Origin: Borrelia parkeri
GTDB lineage: Bacteria > Spirochaetota > Spirochaetia > Borreliales > Borreliaceae
Direction: 5' to 3'
Assembly (NCBI RefSeq): GCF_023035815.1
Contig: NZ_CP073167.1
Location: 1-28,144, forward strand
Length of the DNA stretch: 28,144 nucleotides
Made by a program: the position numbers and the translations under genes. Below, one piece after another: positions 14,597 to 22,308 of this stretch. Position 1 is the first letter of the stretch; each line of letters opens with the position of its first letter. The notes under the pieces are model-generated. The model worked only from the letters and a program-made list of their open reading frames with translations, made no database searches and was not told the origin of the DNA.

Positions 14597-15170
14597 TTAT
14601 TTTTTCTTTTCAGTTTCTACAGGTCCACTACCATCTGCTGCGCCTACAGGTGTAGTAGAATCTGAGGTTTTATCTCATTGCGTAACTGTAGCAAGAACTG
14701 CATTGATTGTTTTTAATTCACTATCAACAGTATTCTTTATTGCTATTATTAGAGTACTTAAAGTCTTACCAACAGCACTAGTTGCCGCTCCATTAACTGC
14801 ATAAGCAGCTTTCTCTTCATTTTCCTTAGCAGCAAACTTATCACCCTTAGCTATCGCTCTCAGTACTATGCCTCCTGCTATAGTCGCATCTTTGGTAGCT
14901 AAAGAAACAACTGGAAATGTTTCTTTAGCCAACTTAGCAGAATCACCACTATTATCTTTAAAAATAAACTTATAATATGTCAATATCAACAATCTTAGCA
15001 GCATCAGCAGCTGATTTTCTTGCAGTATTGCAATCTTCAGTCTTTTTATCAGTACCAGCATTACCCTTTTCTTTAAATACTACATCAACAATAACTTTAA
15101 TTCCTTTTACTATACTATCAACTCCAATCCCAGCAGAAGTAGATAGCAGCAACATTGCCAAGTAGGTCAA
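14597..15170 (-). pseudogene. vlp: Decayed alpha-like vlp cassette
   Basis: Alpha-group blocks can be read in two frames. Upstream (15170-14970) is DSIVKGIKVIVDVVFKEKGN and KKTEDCNTARKSAADAAKIV. Downstream (14960-14675) is KDATIAGGIVLRAIAKGDKF, NEEKAAYAVNGAATSAVGKT and LSTLIIAIKNTVDSELKTIN, then VTQ and a premature TGA. The old tail (SDSTTPVGAADGSGPVETEK) continues in frame beyond that stop to 14597. The 5' half, including the signal and LGKGFLDVF region, is absent. So there is a large 5' deletion, at least one frameshift and one nonsense mutation. It is the last cassette before the replication genes. Confidence 0.85.
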
Positions 15171-15176
15171 AGCCAA

Positions 15177-15382
15177 TACACTAAAACAATCTTAGATCCT
15201 TGAACTATCAGATATATAACGTCACAACCGCTATTTTCCTCTTATTTATTTTTGCTACGTTTATATCTGTATTTTATTTTTTGTTAATTTTAATAAAAAT
15301 GTTTTTGATAAAAATAAGTTTACTTTCCAATAATAATTGTGTTATTATAAATTTTAGTAATACCTAAATTAAGGAGTATCAA
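15177..15382 (+). promoter_or_regulatory. Putative promoter/origin region upstream of the replication genes
   Basis: This AT-rich 206 bp separates the minus-strand archive from the plus-strand maintenance locus. In Borrelia plasmids the region next to PF57 and its partners contains the replication origin, so the origin is likely here or inside the locus. A possible promoter is TTTACT (15319-15324) and TATTAT (15343-15348), with 18 nt between them. AAGGAG (15371-15376) lies 6 nt before the PF57 start. I see no clear iterons. Confidence 0.4.
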
Positions 15383-16483
15383 ATGAAGGATACAAAAAAA
15401 ACTACCAACAAACATCAACACAAATTAATAGTTTTAATATCTACATTAGATTACATGAACTTAAAGTTTAAAAAATATATTCAAAGTGACATACTTTATT
15501 ATTTTAATAATAATATGAAAAAAAATGGATACAAACCCACTAAAATTAAAACAATACAAAATTATCTTTATAAATTAGAAAAAGTATTAGGAGTCACAAT
15601 TAACTATCACAGACATTTGGGTGTTAACATGGGAACTGAAATTCATTATGAGCTTAAATACTCTAAAAAAGAATGTTACCGCATAATCAACAAACACTTT
15701 AGAGATAAAAAAGAAGAGAGACATCAAAAACGTGTTATTGCATATCTTGAAAAGACTTGCAATAAAAATAGCAGTGTAGAAAAAGAGGAGTGTTATTATA
15801 ATACTTATAATAAAGAAGAGAAGAATAAAAAAACCATAGAAAAATTACAAATAGAACAATATGCCAGAAAGTGCAACTTCAAATCAAATACTTTCTTCTC
15901 TATTTTGAATTTAAAACTAGAAAAAAATACTAAAATTGAAATACTTAAATTGCTCAAAAGAACTGAAAATTTTATTGAAAATGGTATATATAAGAAACAA
16001 AAAGATATCAAGTTAAGAATAAGCAAATTTAAAAGTAAGCAACAAGAACTAAGCAAAATACTAAACAATACAAAGATCAACTTGGAAAATGAAGGATATA
16101 ACAGTAAACAGTTAGAGACACAAATACAAAACGTATACAACCAATATAAGCATAAACCCCATTTTATAATAGAGAATGACAAATACAATGACTTAAGAAA
16201 GATATTAGGCAAACTTAAAGATTCAGTTGAACTTATTAAAGTAAATGTAAAAGAAGACGGGAAAGACATTAAAAACAATGTATTTAGTATACTTCTTGAT
16301 CAATTGAAACATAAAATAAAAACATCAGTATTGATACCAATATTAAAAGATTATTTAAATAAACAAAACTTATTAACATATAGCAAGGTATTTAGTAATC
16401 ATTATTACTATGAGCTTTTAGATATATTAAACAATAATAAAGATTATTTAAAATTAGAGGAATTTGAGAGAATTTACAGTTAA
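15383..16483 (+). CDS. PF57/62-type plasmid replication protein (Borrelia ORF-A family)
   Basis: This 366-residue protein is the first gene of the Borrelia plasmid maintenance locus. The family (paralogous family 57/62) is required for autonomous replication of several Borrelia plasmids and is thought to act as the initiator. The N-terminal ~110 residues are basic and look like the conserved region, with HKLIVLISTLDYMN, NGYKPTKIKTIQNYLYKLEK, VLGVTINYHRHLGVNMGTEI and HYELKYSKKECYRIINKHF. The rest is Lys/Asn rich with coiled-coil character (KQKDIKLRISKFKSKQQELS). Length is within the family's usual range. The ATG at 15383 follows AAGGAG by 6 nt. It is followed after 9 bp by PF50, so the locus reads as one operon. 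Confidence 0.88.
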   Translation: MKDTKKTTNKHQHKLIVLISTLDYMNLKFKKYIQSDILYYFNNNMKKNGYKPTKIKTIQNYLYKLEKVLGVTINYHRHLGVNMGTEIHYELKYSKKECYRIINKHFRDKKEERHQKRVIAYLEKTCNKNSSVEKEECYYNTYNKEEKNKKTIEKLQIEQYARKCNFKSNTFFSILNLKLEKNTKIEILKLLKRTENFIENGIYKKQKDIKLRISKFKSKQQELSKILNNTKINLENEGYNSKQLETQIQNVYNQYKHKPHFIIENDKYNDLRKILGKLKDSVELIKVNVKEDGKDIKNNVFSILLDQLKHKIKTSVLIPILKDYLNKQNLLTYSKVFSNHYYYELLDILNNNKDYLKLEEFERIYS

Positions 16484-16492
16484 GGATCAATC

Positions 16493-17053
16493 GTGGAGAG
16501 TGTATTAGAACGTCTTAAAAAGAAGAAGTTAGAAATTAAGGAAAAAAGGGATAAACCTATTTTTGTTAAGATCGAGAATAAAAATAACAAAACTTTGTAT
16601 CACACAAAAATAATGAAGGACTTATATGTATTTGGTATTAACAAAAATCAAAGGAATAAATTTTTCATTTCATTTAGGGAATTATTTAATCAAGAAAGGA
16701 TAGAGTTTTTTCATCTATTTTCTTTAAGAGATGATGATAAATTCTTAGGTCTTTTTTATGGTTATAGGAAACCAATAAAGAATGTTGTAACAAGGTATGA
16801 GGAAAATGGTGTTATGAAAACATCTACATTTTCAAAAGCTTATTACATAGAATTTAGATTTAAAAAGGGAAGTGTGTTTTGCTATTTAAAAGAGATATCT
16901 TATTTACTCAAAAAAGATAAATCGGACACAAAGTATTCCAAAACTTTAATTGAAAAACTTGCAAAATTAGAAAAACAAATATATGAATTTTATGGTAAAA
17001 ATTTAACAGATGGGGGCCTTATAAATAAATGGATACAAAAAAGACAAAAGTAA
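16493..17053 (+). CDS. PF50-type plasmid maintenance protein (DUF226)
   Basis: This 186-residue protein has the order and content of paralogous family 50: MESVLERLKKKKLEIKEKRD, FVKIENKNNKTLYHTKIMKD, LYVFGINKNQRNKFFISFRE, FFHLFSLRDDDKFLGLFYGY and a basic C terminus (GGLINKWIQKRQK). Its biochemical role is not known; the family co-occurs with ParA and the replication protein on nearly all Borrelia plasmids. The start is GTG at 16493 with a weak TAAGGA 6 nt upstream. No in-frame ATG near the start fits better. Its last 25 nt overlap the start of parA, which suggests translational coupling. Confidence 0.88.
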   Translation: MESVLERLKKKKLEIKEKRDKPIFVKIENKNNKTLYHTKIMKDLYVFGINKNQRNKFFISFRELFNQERIEFFHLFSLRDDDKFLGLFYGYRKPIKNVVTRYEENGVMKTSTFSKAYYIEFRFKKGSVFCYLKEISYLLKKDKSDTKYSKTLIEKLAKLEKQIYEFYGKNLTDGGLINKWIQKRQK

Positions 17054-17790
17054 TAACTTTAGCATCAATTAAAGGTGGTGTCGGAAAAAGTGTAAGCTCA
17101 ATTATATTTGCAACACTACTGGCCCAAAAACATAAAGTGCTTTTAATAGATATGGATACACAGGCTTCTACTACCAGTTATTATTCTGGTAAGCTTGCAA
17201 AATTGGATATGAGTCTTATAGATAAAAATATTTACGAAGTTTTAAAGACCAATTTGAGCATTAATAATGCAAGATTTGTTATTGATGAGAATTTAGATTT
17301 AATACCAAGTTATTTAAGCTTGCATCAGTTCAACATAGAACCAATTCCTTTCAAAGAAATGAAACTTAAAAAACAATTAAAACAATTAGAAATTGATTAT
17401 GATTATATAGTAATTGATACGAATCCTAGTTTAGATTTTACTTTAGTCAATGCTTTAGTTTGTAGTGATTATATAGTAGTCCCGATGACAGCAGAAAAAT
17501 GGGCAGTTGAAAGTTTGGATTTGTTTGAATTTTTTGTCAATAAATTGGATTTATCTTTTTCTGTTTTTCTGTTAGTTACTAGATTTAGAAAAAATAATAC
17601 ACACAAATATCTTCTTGATATTTTAAAGTCTAAGAGTAATTTTTTAGGAACTATATCTGAAAGAGAAGATTTAAATAAAAGGATAGCAGGAGATAGTACT
17701 TTTGATTTAAATAGAGACTATATACATGAATATCAAAAAGCATTGGATATCTTCTTAGAAGAAATATATCAAAAAATAAATGTTCACTAG
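17029..17790 (+). CDS. parA: PF32 ParA-type plasmid partition ATPase
   Basis: This 253-residue ParA/Soj-type ATPase drives plasmid segregation. The deviant Walker A box KGGVGKSV is at residues 15-22 with both signature Lys (15 and 20). Walker A' is LLIDMDTQAS (38-47, Asp41) and Walker B is YIVIDTNPS (126-134, Asp130). VVPMTAEKWAVESLDLFEFF is the usual downstream block. There is no N-terminal DNA-binding extension, so it belongs to the short (type Ib-like) class. PF32 sequence defines plasmid compatibility type in Borrelia, so this gene would allow assignment of the plasmid type. It overlaps PF50 by 25 nt. The stop codon lies within a 14-bp palindrome. Confidence 0.95.
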   Translation: MDTKKTKVITLASIKGGVGKSVSSIIFATLLAQKHKVLLIDMDTQASTTSYYSGKLAKLDMSLIDKNIYEVLKTNLSINNARFVIDENLDLIPSYLSLHQFNIEPIPFKEMKLKKQLKQLEIDYDYIVIDTNPSLDFTLVNALVCSDYIVVPMTAEKWAVESLDLFEFFVNKLDLSFSVFLLVTRFRKNNTHKYLLDILKSKSNFLGTISEREDLNKRIAGDSTFDLNRDYIHEYQKALDIFLEEIYQKINVH

Positions 17791-17795
17791 TGAAC
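17782..17795. promoter_or_regulatory. 14-bp perfect palindrome at the parA stop (candidate operator or parS)
   Basis: GTTCACTAGTGAAC is fully self-complementary. It covers the TAG of parA and lies 28 bp before the PF49 start. Palindromes of 14-16 bp are typical ParB-type or repressor sites, and PF49 takes the place of a parB gene. No second copy was noticed in the window. It could also simply be chance or a weak attenuator. Confidence 0.4.
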
Positions 17796-17822
17796 GTATG
17801 GTATAAAAAAAGGAGTTTTTAT

Positions 17823-18365
17823 ATGAAAATAAAATTAAATAAGAGGGCTCTAGAAGGTAGAAATTTATCAGATCACGAGAAAATATTAACCCATTATAAT
17901 AAATTAAAAGAAAAGCTGATTATAAATTTTAAAGATGAAATTTTTTCTAAAATAGAAACAATAAAAGTTTTAAAGGAGATCAAGGATAAAGGATATTATA
18001 AATTAGATGGCTACAGAAATTTCATTGATTTTATATTAAATTTTAATTTAGCAAAGACACAAGTGTATAATTACCTAAAAATAGCCTCAGCAATGGAAGA
18101 AGGGTTAATAAATGATGATTTTATTTTAAAAAATGGGTTTAATCAAACTTTATTTTTCATTAAAGCCAATGATAAATTAACACTAAAAAAATCAAGACAA
18201 AATCCAATAAAGCCATTAAGGTTTCAGCTTAAGAATCAAGAAAGTTATGATTTTTATAAAAAAAATGCCAAATTTACAGGATTTATATTAGATAAACTTT
18301 TTTTAAGTAAAAAAGATTTGCTAGAAGATTTCATGAAAGAATTTAAAAGTTTGAAAGGCGATTAG
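17823..18365 (+). CDS. PF49-type plasmid partition protein
   Basis: This 180-residue basic protein sits in the position of the ParB-like partner, downstream of ParA. Paralogous family 49 is annotated as a putative plasmid partition protein. Readable blocks are MKIKLNKRALEGRNLSDHEK, INFKDEIFSKIETIKVLKEI, YYKLDGYRNFIDFILNFNLA and KTQVYNYLKIASAMEEGLIN; KTQVYNYLKIA looks like a helix-turn-helix recognition segment. I chose the ATG at 17823, 7 nt after AGGAG (17811-17815). A GTG at 17790 overlapping the parA stop would add 11 residues but has no Shine-Dalgarno. It is the last gene of the maintenance operon. Confidence 0.88.
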   Translation: MKIKLNKRALEGRNLSDHEKILTHYNKLKEKLIINFKDEIFSKIETIKVLKEIKDKGYYKLDGYRNFIDFILNFNLAKTQVYNYLKIASAMEEGLINDDFILKNGFNQTLFFIKANDKLTLKKSRQNPIKPLRFQLKNQESYDFYKKNAKFTGFILDKLFLSKKDLLEDFMKEFKSLKGD

Positions 18366-18371
18366 CAAGAA

Positions 18372-18807
18372 ATGGGTATGAAAAATTTAGTACATAAAAT
18401 ATATAAAACAGAAAATTAAGGATAGGGTTATTAAGATAAACGGCTTACTAAAAAAGTAGTGGATTTCATTTTATTTCATAATGATAATTTATACTTTTGA
18501 GATCTTAAGAAAAAAGATGAATTCATTAAAACAACAAATAATTAATATAGGTAAGAATTTATAAAAAGACGTATTTGATTTAGATATCGGAATAGATGAT
18601 GTAAAAATACATGCATAATTTATAATGCAATTTACTTAACAAAACAACAATGCTGTCTTAAGAAAAGAAATAAAAAGAGATAATCTGATGTTGTTAGAAA
18701 AACTTAAAATAAATAACAGAATGTTAAATCTTGTTTAATTGGTAGGAATTTTCATCATTATTTCTATTCTTGTATATATAATGACAAACTATTTTGGGAA
18801 GGGATAA
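18372..18807 (+). pseudogene. Degenerate coiled-coil gene with C-terminal membrane anchor
   Basis: Protein-like text can be read across several stops and one frameshift: RLTKKVVDFILFHNDNLYF, DLKKKDEFIKTT, then in another frame VFDLDIGIDDVKIHA, NNNAVLRKEIKRDNLMLLEK, LKINNRMLNLV and LVGIFIIISILVYIMTNYFG. Polar helical text followed by one hydrophobic helix at the C terminus is the architecture of Bdr proteins, and bdr genes often follow PF49. The similarity is architectural only, so the family remains open. At least five stops prevent expression as a full protein. The ATG at 18372 gives only a 16-codon frame. Confidence 0.5.
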
Positions 18808-18922
18808 TGATATTAAAAAATAAAGGTGGTTGATTTTATTTAAAATTTGTTGTATTTTAATTGTTATTAGTAGTGCTATTCATTTTAGGACTACCTTAAT
18901 TTAGGTTCATTCGAATAAAGCT

Positions 18923-18970
18923 TTAGAGCTTAATTAACTGTTATTAGTAGAACAGCTAATTAAGCTCTAA
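18923..18970. terminator. 20-bp imperfect stem-loop
   Basis: Positions 18923-18942 pair with 18951-18970 with one mismatch (core AGAGCTTAATTAACTGTT) around an 8-nt loop, ATTAGTAG. It stands between two decayed genes. It may have been a bidirectional terminator. The preceding 18808-18922 holds short signal-peptide-like text interrupted by stops but no supportable gene. Confidence 0.5.
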
Positions 18971-19095
18971 GTCTTTGTATTCTTATATATTGACTTATTA
19001 AAAATTAATTTTTGTGAAATATATATATAAATAATATGTAGATGTAAACTATAAGACTATAAGTAGTATAACAAAAAATGAAATAGCCAAGCGGA

Positions 19096-19513
19096 ATGAG
19101 GTTTAAGACAAATAAAGAACACAAATATTAAAGCAAGTATTGAAATACAGTTTATTAATTATGAATTTGTTCCTTTTGGTAATAAAACAGCTAAAAGTTC
19201 ACCAATAAAATATTCTTGTTATAAGAATTTGCTTCAAGTATCTAAGAGGATGTATATGAAATTAGAAAAAACACCTTTTGATAGTCTAGAAATGATAGAT
19301 GATTTTTTACTTTAATTAGAGAAAAATCATGATTTTAGTATACGTGATTATTTTGAAGAGTAACTAAAACTTAGAATAACTGAGTATTGGATTGTACTTA
19401 TAAATAAGTATTTGATAAAGACTGGAATTAATCCAGAAATAGTGGGAGTTTTTTCCAATTTTTTAGTATATGGAAAGCTTAACTATGGTAAAAAGTTCAC
19501 TGAAATTATTTAG
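19096..19513 (+). pseudogene. Degenerate Borrelia plasmid or phage gene, family not recognised
   Basis: After MRFKTNKEHKY (from the ATG at 19096) a frameshift leads to a well-formed protein text: IKASIEIQFINYEFVPFGNK, TAKSSPIKYSCYKNLLQVSK, RMYMKLEKTPFDSLEMIDDF, HDFSIRDYFEE, LKLRITEYWIVLINKYLIKT, GINPEIVGVFSNFLVYGKLN and YGKKFTEII. In-frame stops lie after DDFLL, after DYFEE and at 19511-19513. The style (Ile/Lys/Asn rich, no signal) fits cp32-like phage or plasmid proteins, but I cannot name the family. About 140 codons remain. Decay is mild, so inactivation may be recent. Confidence 0.6.
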
Positions 19514-19572
19514 TTATATAACAAGTGATGGAATTTTTAAGTTTATTTACCAATAAATATGGGCCTTTGTTC

Positions 19573-19615
19573 AATTGAAAGAAAATCACCTCAAATAATG
19601 GCTTTTCTTTCAATT
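19573..19615. terminator. 13-bp stem-loop
   Basis: AATTGAAAGAAAA (19573-19585) pairs perfectly with TTTTCTTTCAATT (19603-19615) around a 17-nt loop. It is 60 bp past the degenerate gene at 19096-19513 and probably its terminator. Confidence 0.55.
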
Positions 19616-19689
19616 CTTAATTTTTAGTTTTGAGTATTTTCTGTATATCCTTTAGCAATAGGTATTGGTGATACGAATATATTTTTTAA

Positions 19690-19724
19690 ATAGATTGATG
19701 TTTTGATGCTTAACATCAATCTAT
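19690..19724. repeat. 13-bp perfect stem-loop in non-coding DNA
   Basis: ATAGATTGATGTT (19690-19702) pairs with AACATCAATCTAT (19712-19724) around a 9-nt loop. No gene adjoins it closely; it may be a terminator left from a lost gene. Confidence 0.5.
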
Positions 19725-20113
19725 GCTTAGACTTTAGTTTTGATGTGTCAAAAAATTTGTATCATGTATTTGATCTTGTTGAAAAACTACATAGAAAATA
19801 TGGCTGAAAGTTGTTTGAAGAATGAAATTGTTTTGCAAAGTAGTTTCTCATTTAAGTTGGAAATGAATGCGGAATTTTATTAATTAGGTATTTTCTTTGA
19901 GTAGTTTGCTTCTTTGCAGTTATATGTACTACTCTTCAAAATTTAATTTTTTTACTTTATGAACCAATTGTTTAGTTTATTCTTTGTTTTAAACATTTTT
20001 ATAATCAGTTTAATTTATTTATCTTGACTATCTTTTTTAGGATGTTTGTTACTTCTTAAAATATACTTTCTTAATTTTGCTTTTTATGCTTTCTTATTGA
20101 TGTAAAGGCACCT
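19725..20113. other. Decayed AT-rich stretch without a supportable gene
   Basis: One short protein-like fragment is readable on the plus strand near 19738-19803 (FSFDVSKNLYHVFDLVEKLH, then RKYG and a stop). The rest is T-rich with frequent stops in all frames. I see no RNA gene, promoter or repeat here. Confidence 0.4.
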
Positions 20114-20540
20114 TTAACTTCCTGCTATCCTATAAGTGCTTGTTATTTGTTCTTTAAATTGATCTAAATTATTGTTATTGCTTTCAAATGAACCTTTCAT
20201 TACTTTTTTAAAAGTGTTTTTTTGATCATTAGCATCACCACCTGTGTATTTTGCAAGTTCACTTTGTATATGATCTAATGCTCCTTTAATTTTTTCTCCA
20301 TCAAAATTTAAAAATTTATTGAACTTACTTTCATTACCTAAAGCTTATTTTAAGAAGTTTAATCCTTTTTGCGATTCATTTAACTTTTCTATAAATGCTT
20401 TTTTCAGGTGTTTTTTTTATTTTTGTTTGTTTTCCTAAGTCTCTTTTAGCGCTACTTTTAGGAGTTTTATTTTTATTATCAGTTTGACTGCAACTGTGAA
20501 TTAGTAGTGCCAATGCCAAAATAAAGTTAATTTTATTCAT
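20114..20540 (-). pseudogene. mlp: Mlp family lipoprotein pseudogene
   Basis: Mlp proteins are small surface lipoproteins encoded on cp32/cp18 prophage plasmids. The signal MNKINFILALALLIHSC with lipidated Cys17 opens the reading from the ATG at 20540, followed by SQTDNKNKTPKSSAKRDLGK. A frameshift near 20410 switches to a second frame with FIEKLNESQKGLNFLK, a TAA stop, then ALGNESKFNKFLNFDGEKIK, GALDHIQSELAKYTGGDAND, QKNTFKKVMKGSF and LDQFKEQITSTYRIAGS. The pattern EKL..SQK..L.FL..AL, KFL..(E/D)GKIK.AL.HI.SEL, and NTFK is that of Mlp. Inactivated by one frameshift and one nonsense codon. It is another trace of a cp32-like element in this plasmid. Confidence 0.75.
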
Positions 20541-20689
20541 TCAAAATTCTCTTATTTTTATATATTTTATTTTCAATTTAATGTAAGTCCAACTAAATAT
20601 TGTTTGTTGTCATTATTACATAGAAGTTTTTTTTAAGACAATCAAATGTTTTTTATTAGTCGATTTGTTAGATATTTCATTTTACCATC

Positions 20690-21067
20690 ATTTTTATATT
20701 TTAATAATCAGCTTATATAAGTATTAAAATTTTTATTATCTTCTTATTTTTGTATGTTATCATTAAGCTAAGTAAGAAATCTTTTACATTTTCTTTTATT
20801 ATCTTTACATCTACTAATTTGATTCTGTATCTTTTTAATGACCTTTATTAAGTGAATGCTTTAAAAAACCAAACTTTTTCTGAGTCCCATCAGTTAGAGT
20901 AATAGCTTTTTCTTTTGTATCATCAGTTTTATTGCGTAAATTATCTAAATCTATTTTAGATTTACTGTGTGGCTGAGCTTCAGTAGGTACAGTACTTATT
21001 TATATTCTTTGTAATAGTACAAAAATAATGTGCTTAAAAGCATTAATGATTTTATAATTTTAGTCAT
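20690..21067 (-). pseudogene. Lipoprotein-like pseudogene
   Basis: AAAGGG lies 6 nt before the ATG at 21067, and the first residues (MTKIIKSLMLLSTLFL) look like the start of a lipoprotein signal, though the frame stops soon and no lipobox Cys remains. A shifted frame gives PTEAQPHSKSKIDLDNLRNK, TDDTKEKAITLTDGTQKKFG and FLKHSLNKGH, then stops. The LTDGTQKKFGFLKHSL phrase resembles the L..(D/E)(E/Q)K..(F/L)..FL..(A/S)L motif of Mlp-type lipoproteins. Below about 20850 stops are dense. The family is uncertain. Confidence 0.45.
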
Positions 21068-21201
21068 ATAAAACCCTTTATCTTTTTGATTTAACAATAT
21101 ATAGCAGTTTTTATTGTGATGTTTAAATTATTTGATTGTTTTGTATAAAATTATTCCTTTTGTAACTATCTTGCTCCAGAGTAAAAATGAGGCACATAAT
21201 A

Positions 21202-22060
21202 ATGAAAAGAATTACTTTAAGTGCGTTATTAATGACTTTGTTTTTACTTCTTAGCTGTGAGACTGGCAGTAAGGAGATTGTGGGGATTTAAGAATAGATT
21301 CTTAAAGTTGGTTATTAGTTTAGGTAATGACTTTTTAAATGTTTTCACTTCTTTTGGTGATATGGTTGGTGGTATTTTAGGTTTTAATACTGAGACTAAA
21401 AAGTCTGATGTTGGAACCTACTTTAAGACAGTTCATGATACTGTATAAGTCACTAAAGATAAAGCTGTGAGAAAATTGTTACTAACATGAAGAATAAGGG
21501 CAATCCCAATGCTGAAGGAGCGGATGCAGCTGTAAAAAATTAATTACTGAAATCTTTGATAAGATAATTGGAGTCGCTAAATACTGTTAGTTAAGCTGTT
21601 GATATTAGAGGTAATGACTCAATTGGCAATGTTGATGAAACTAATCATGGTGCCGCTGTTGAAGAAGTTTTTGTTAAGTCTATTAGTGAGGGGATTAGCA
21701 ATATAAGTATAGTATTAAAATGAAGGTAAACATGATGCTGGCGATGATGAAAAAGCTACAGATGGTTGAGGCAGGAAAACTATTTGCTACTGCTAATGCT
21801 GCAAAACAATTAGCAGCTGATGCAGTAAAATCTGTTAGAGAGGTAACCAATTCTGACATATTATAAGTGATGGTTCAAGAACGTAGTGATGCTGCTATAC
21901 CTAAGGATGCAACTCTAGCAGGAGGTATAGCATTAAGAGCTGTGGCAAAGGAAGGAAAGTGTTGCAGATATTGAGTATGCTAACAATAGCAATAATACTA
22001 ACAGTAGATTTAGGATTGAAGAATATTAAAAAGTGTATTGGTTAGAGATTAATCAAAGAG
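21202..22060 (+). pseudogene. vlp: Decayed vlp on the plus strand with its own leader
   Basis: From the ATG at 21202 the text is [19 protein letters not shown] with lipobox, then [10 protein letters not shown] and a stop. A frameshift leads into [40 protein letters not shown] and YFKTVHDTV, then stop. Further fragments are DIRGNDSIGNVDETNHGAAV, FVKSISEGISN, FATANAAKQLAADAVKSVRE and DATLAGGIALRAVAKEGK. This is an alpha-like Vlp but of another lineage than the archive copies ([15 protein letters not shown] and [11 protein letters not shown] versus KGFLDVFTSLSDMI). The leader (GAGGCACATAATAATGAAAAG) is a diverged relative of the archive's homology block. It has at least two frameshifts and several stops. 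Its orientation is opposite to the archive. Confidence 0.85.
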
Positions 22061-22164
22061 AAGTCTTTGCTACTTAATTTATCTATCAAGTGAGTTAGGA
22101 ATAATAAATGTTTGGATAAACATAGTAAAGCGTTAATATTATTAACCGAAGCAGTATATCAATT

Positions 22165-22211
22165 AGTATCTATTAACACAGCCTCATAATTAAAGGTAGT
22201 TAATAGATACT
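22165..22211. terminator. 13-bp perfect stem-loop between convergent genes
   Basis: AGTATCTATTAAC (22165-22177) pairs with GTTAATAGATACT (22199-22211) around a 21-nt loop. It lies between the decayed plus-strand vlp and the 3' end of the giant minus-strand gene, the expected place for a bidirectional terminator. T-runs are weak on both sides. Confidence 0.5.
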
Positions 22212-22308
22212 TGAAAAAAGTTCATTATTTTATTTGTTTTATGGATTTATTTTTCCATAAATTTATATATTTGTAGTTTGTTGTTGACAAATTACTGTAT
22301 ATAATCCC

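Noticed and set aside
15805..16278. 157-codon minus-strand frame inside the PF57 gene
   Set aside because: It is antisense to a recognised replication gene; the hydrophobic Ser/Leu/Phe text is the expected complement of Lys/Asn-rich coding.
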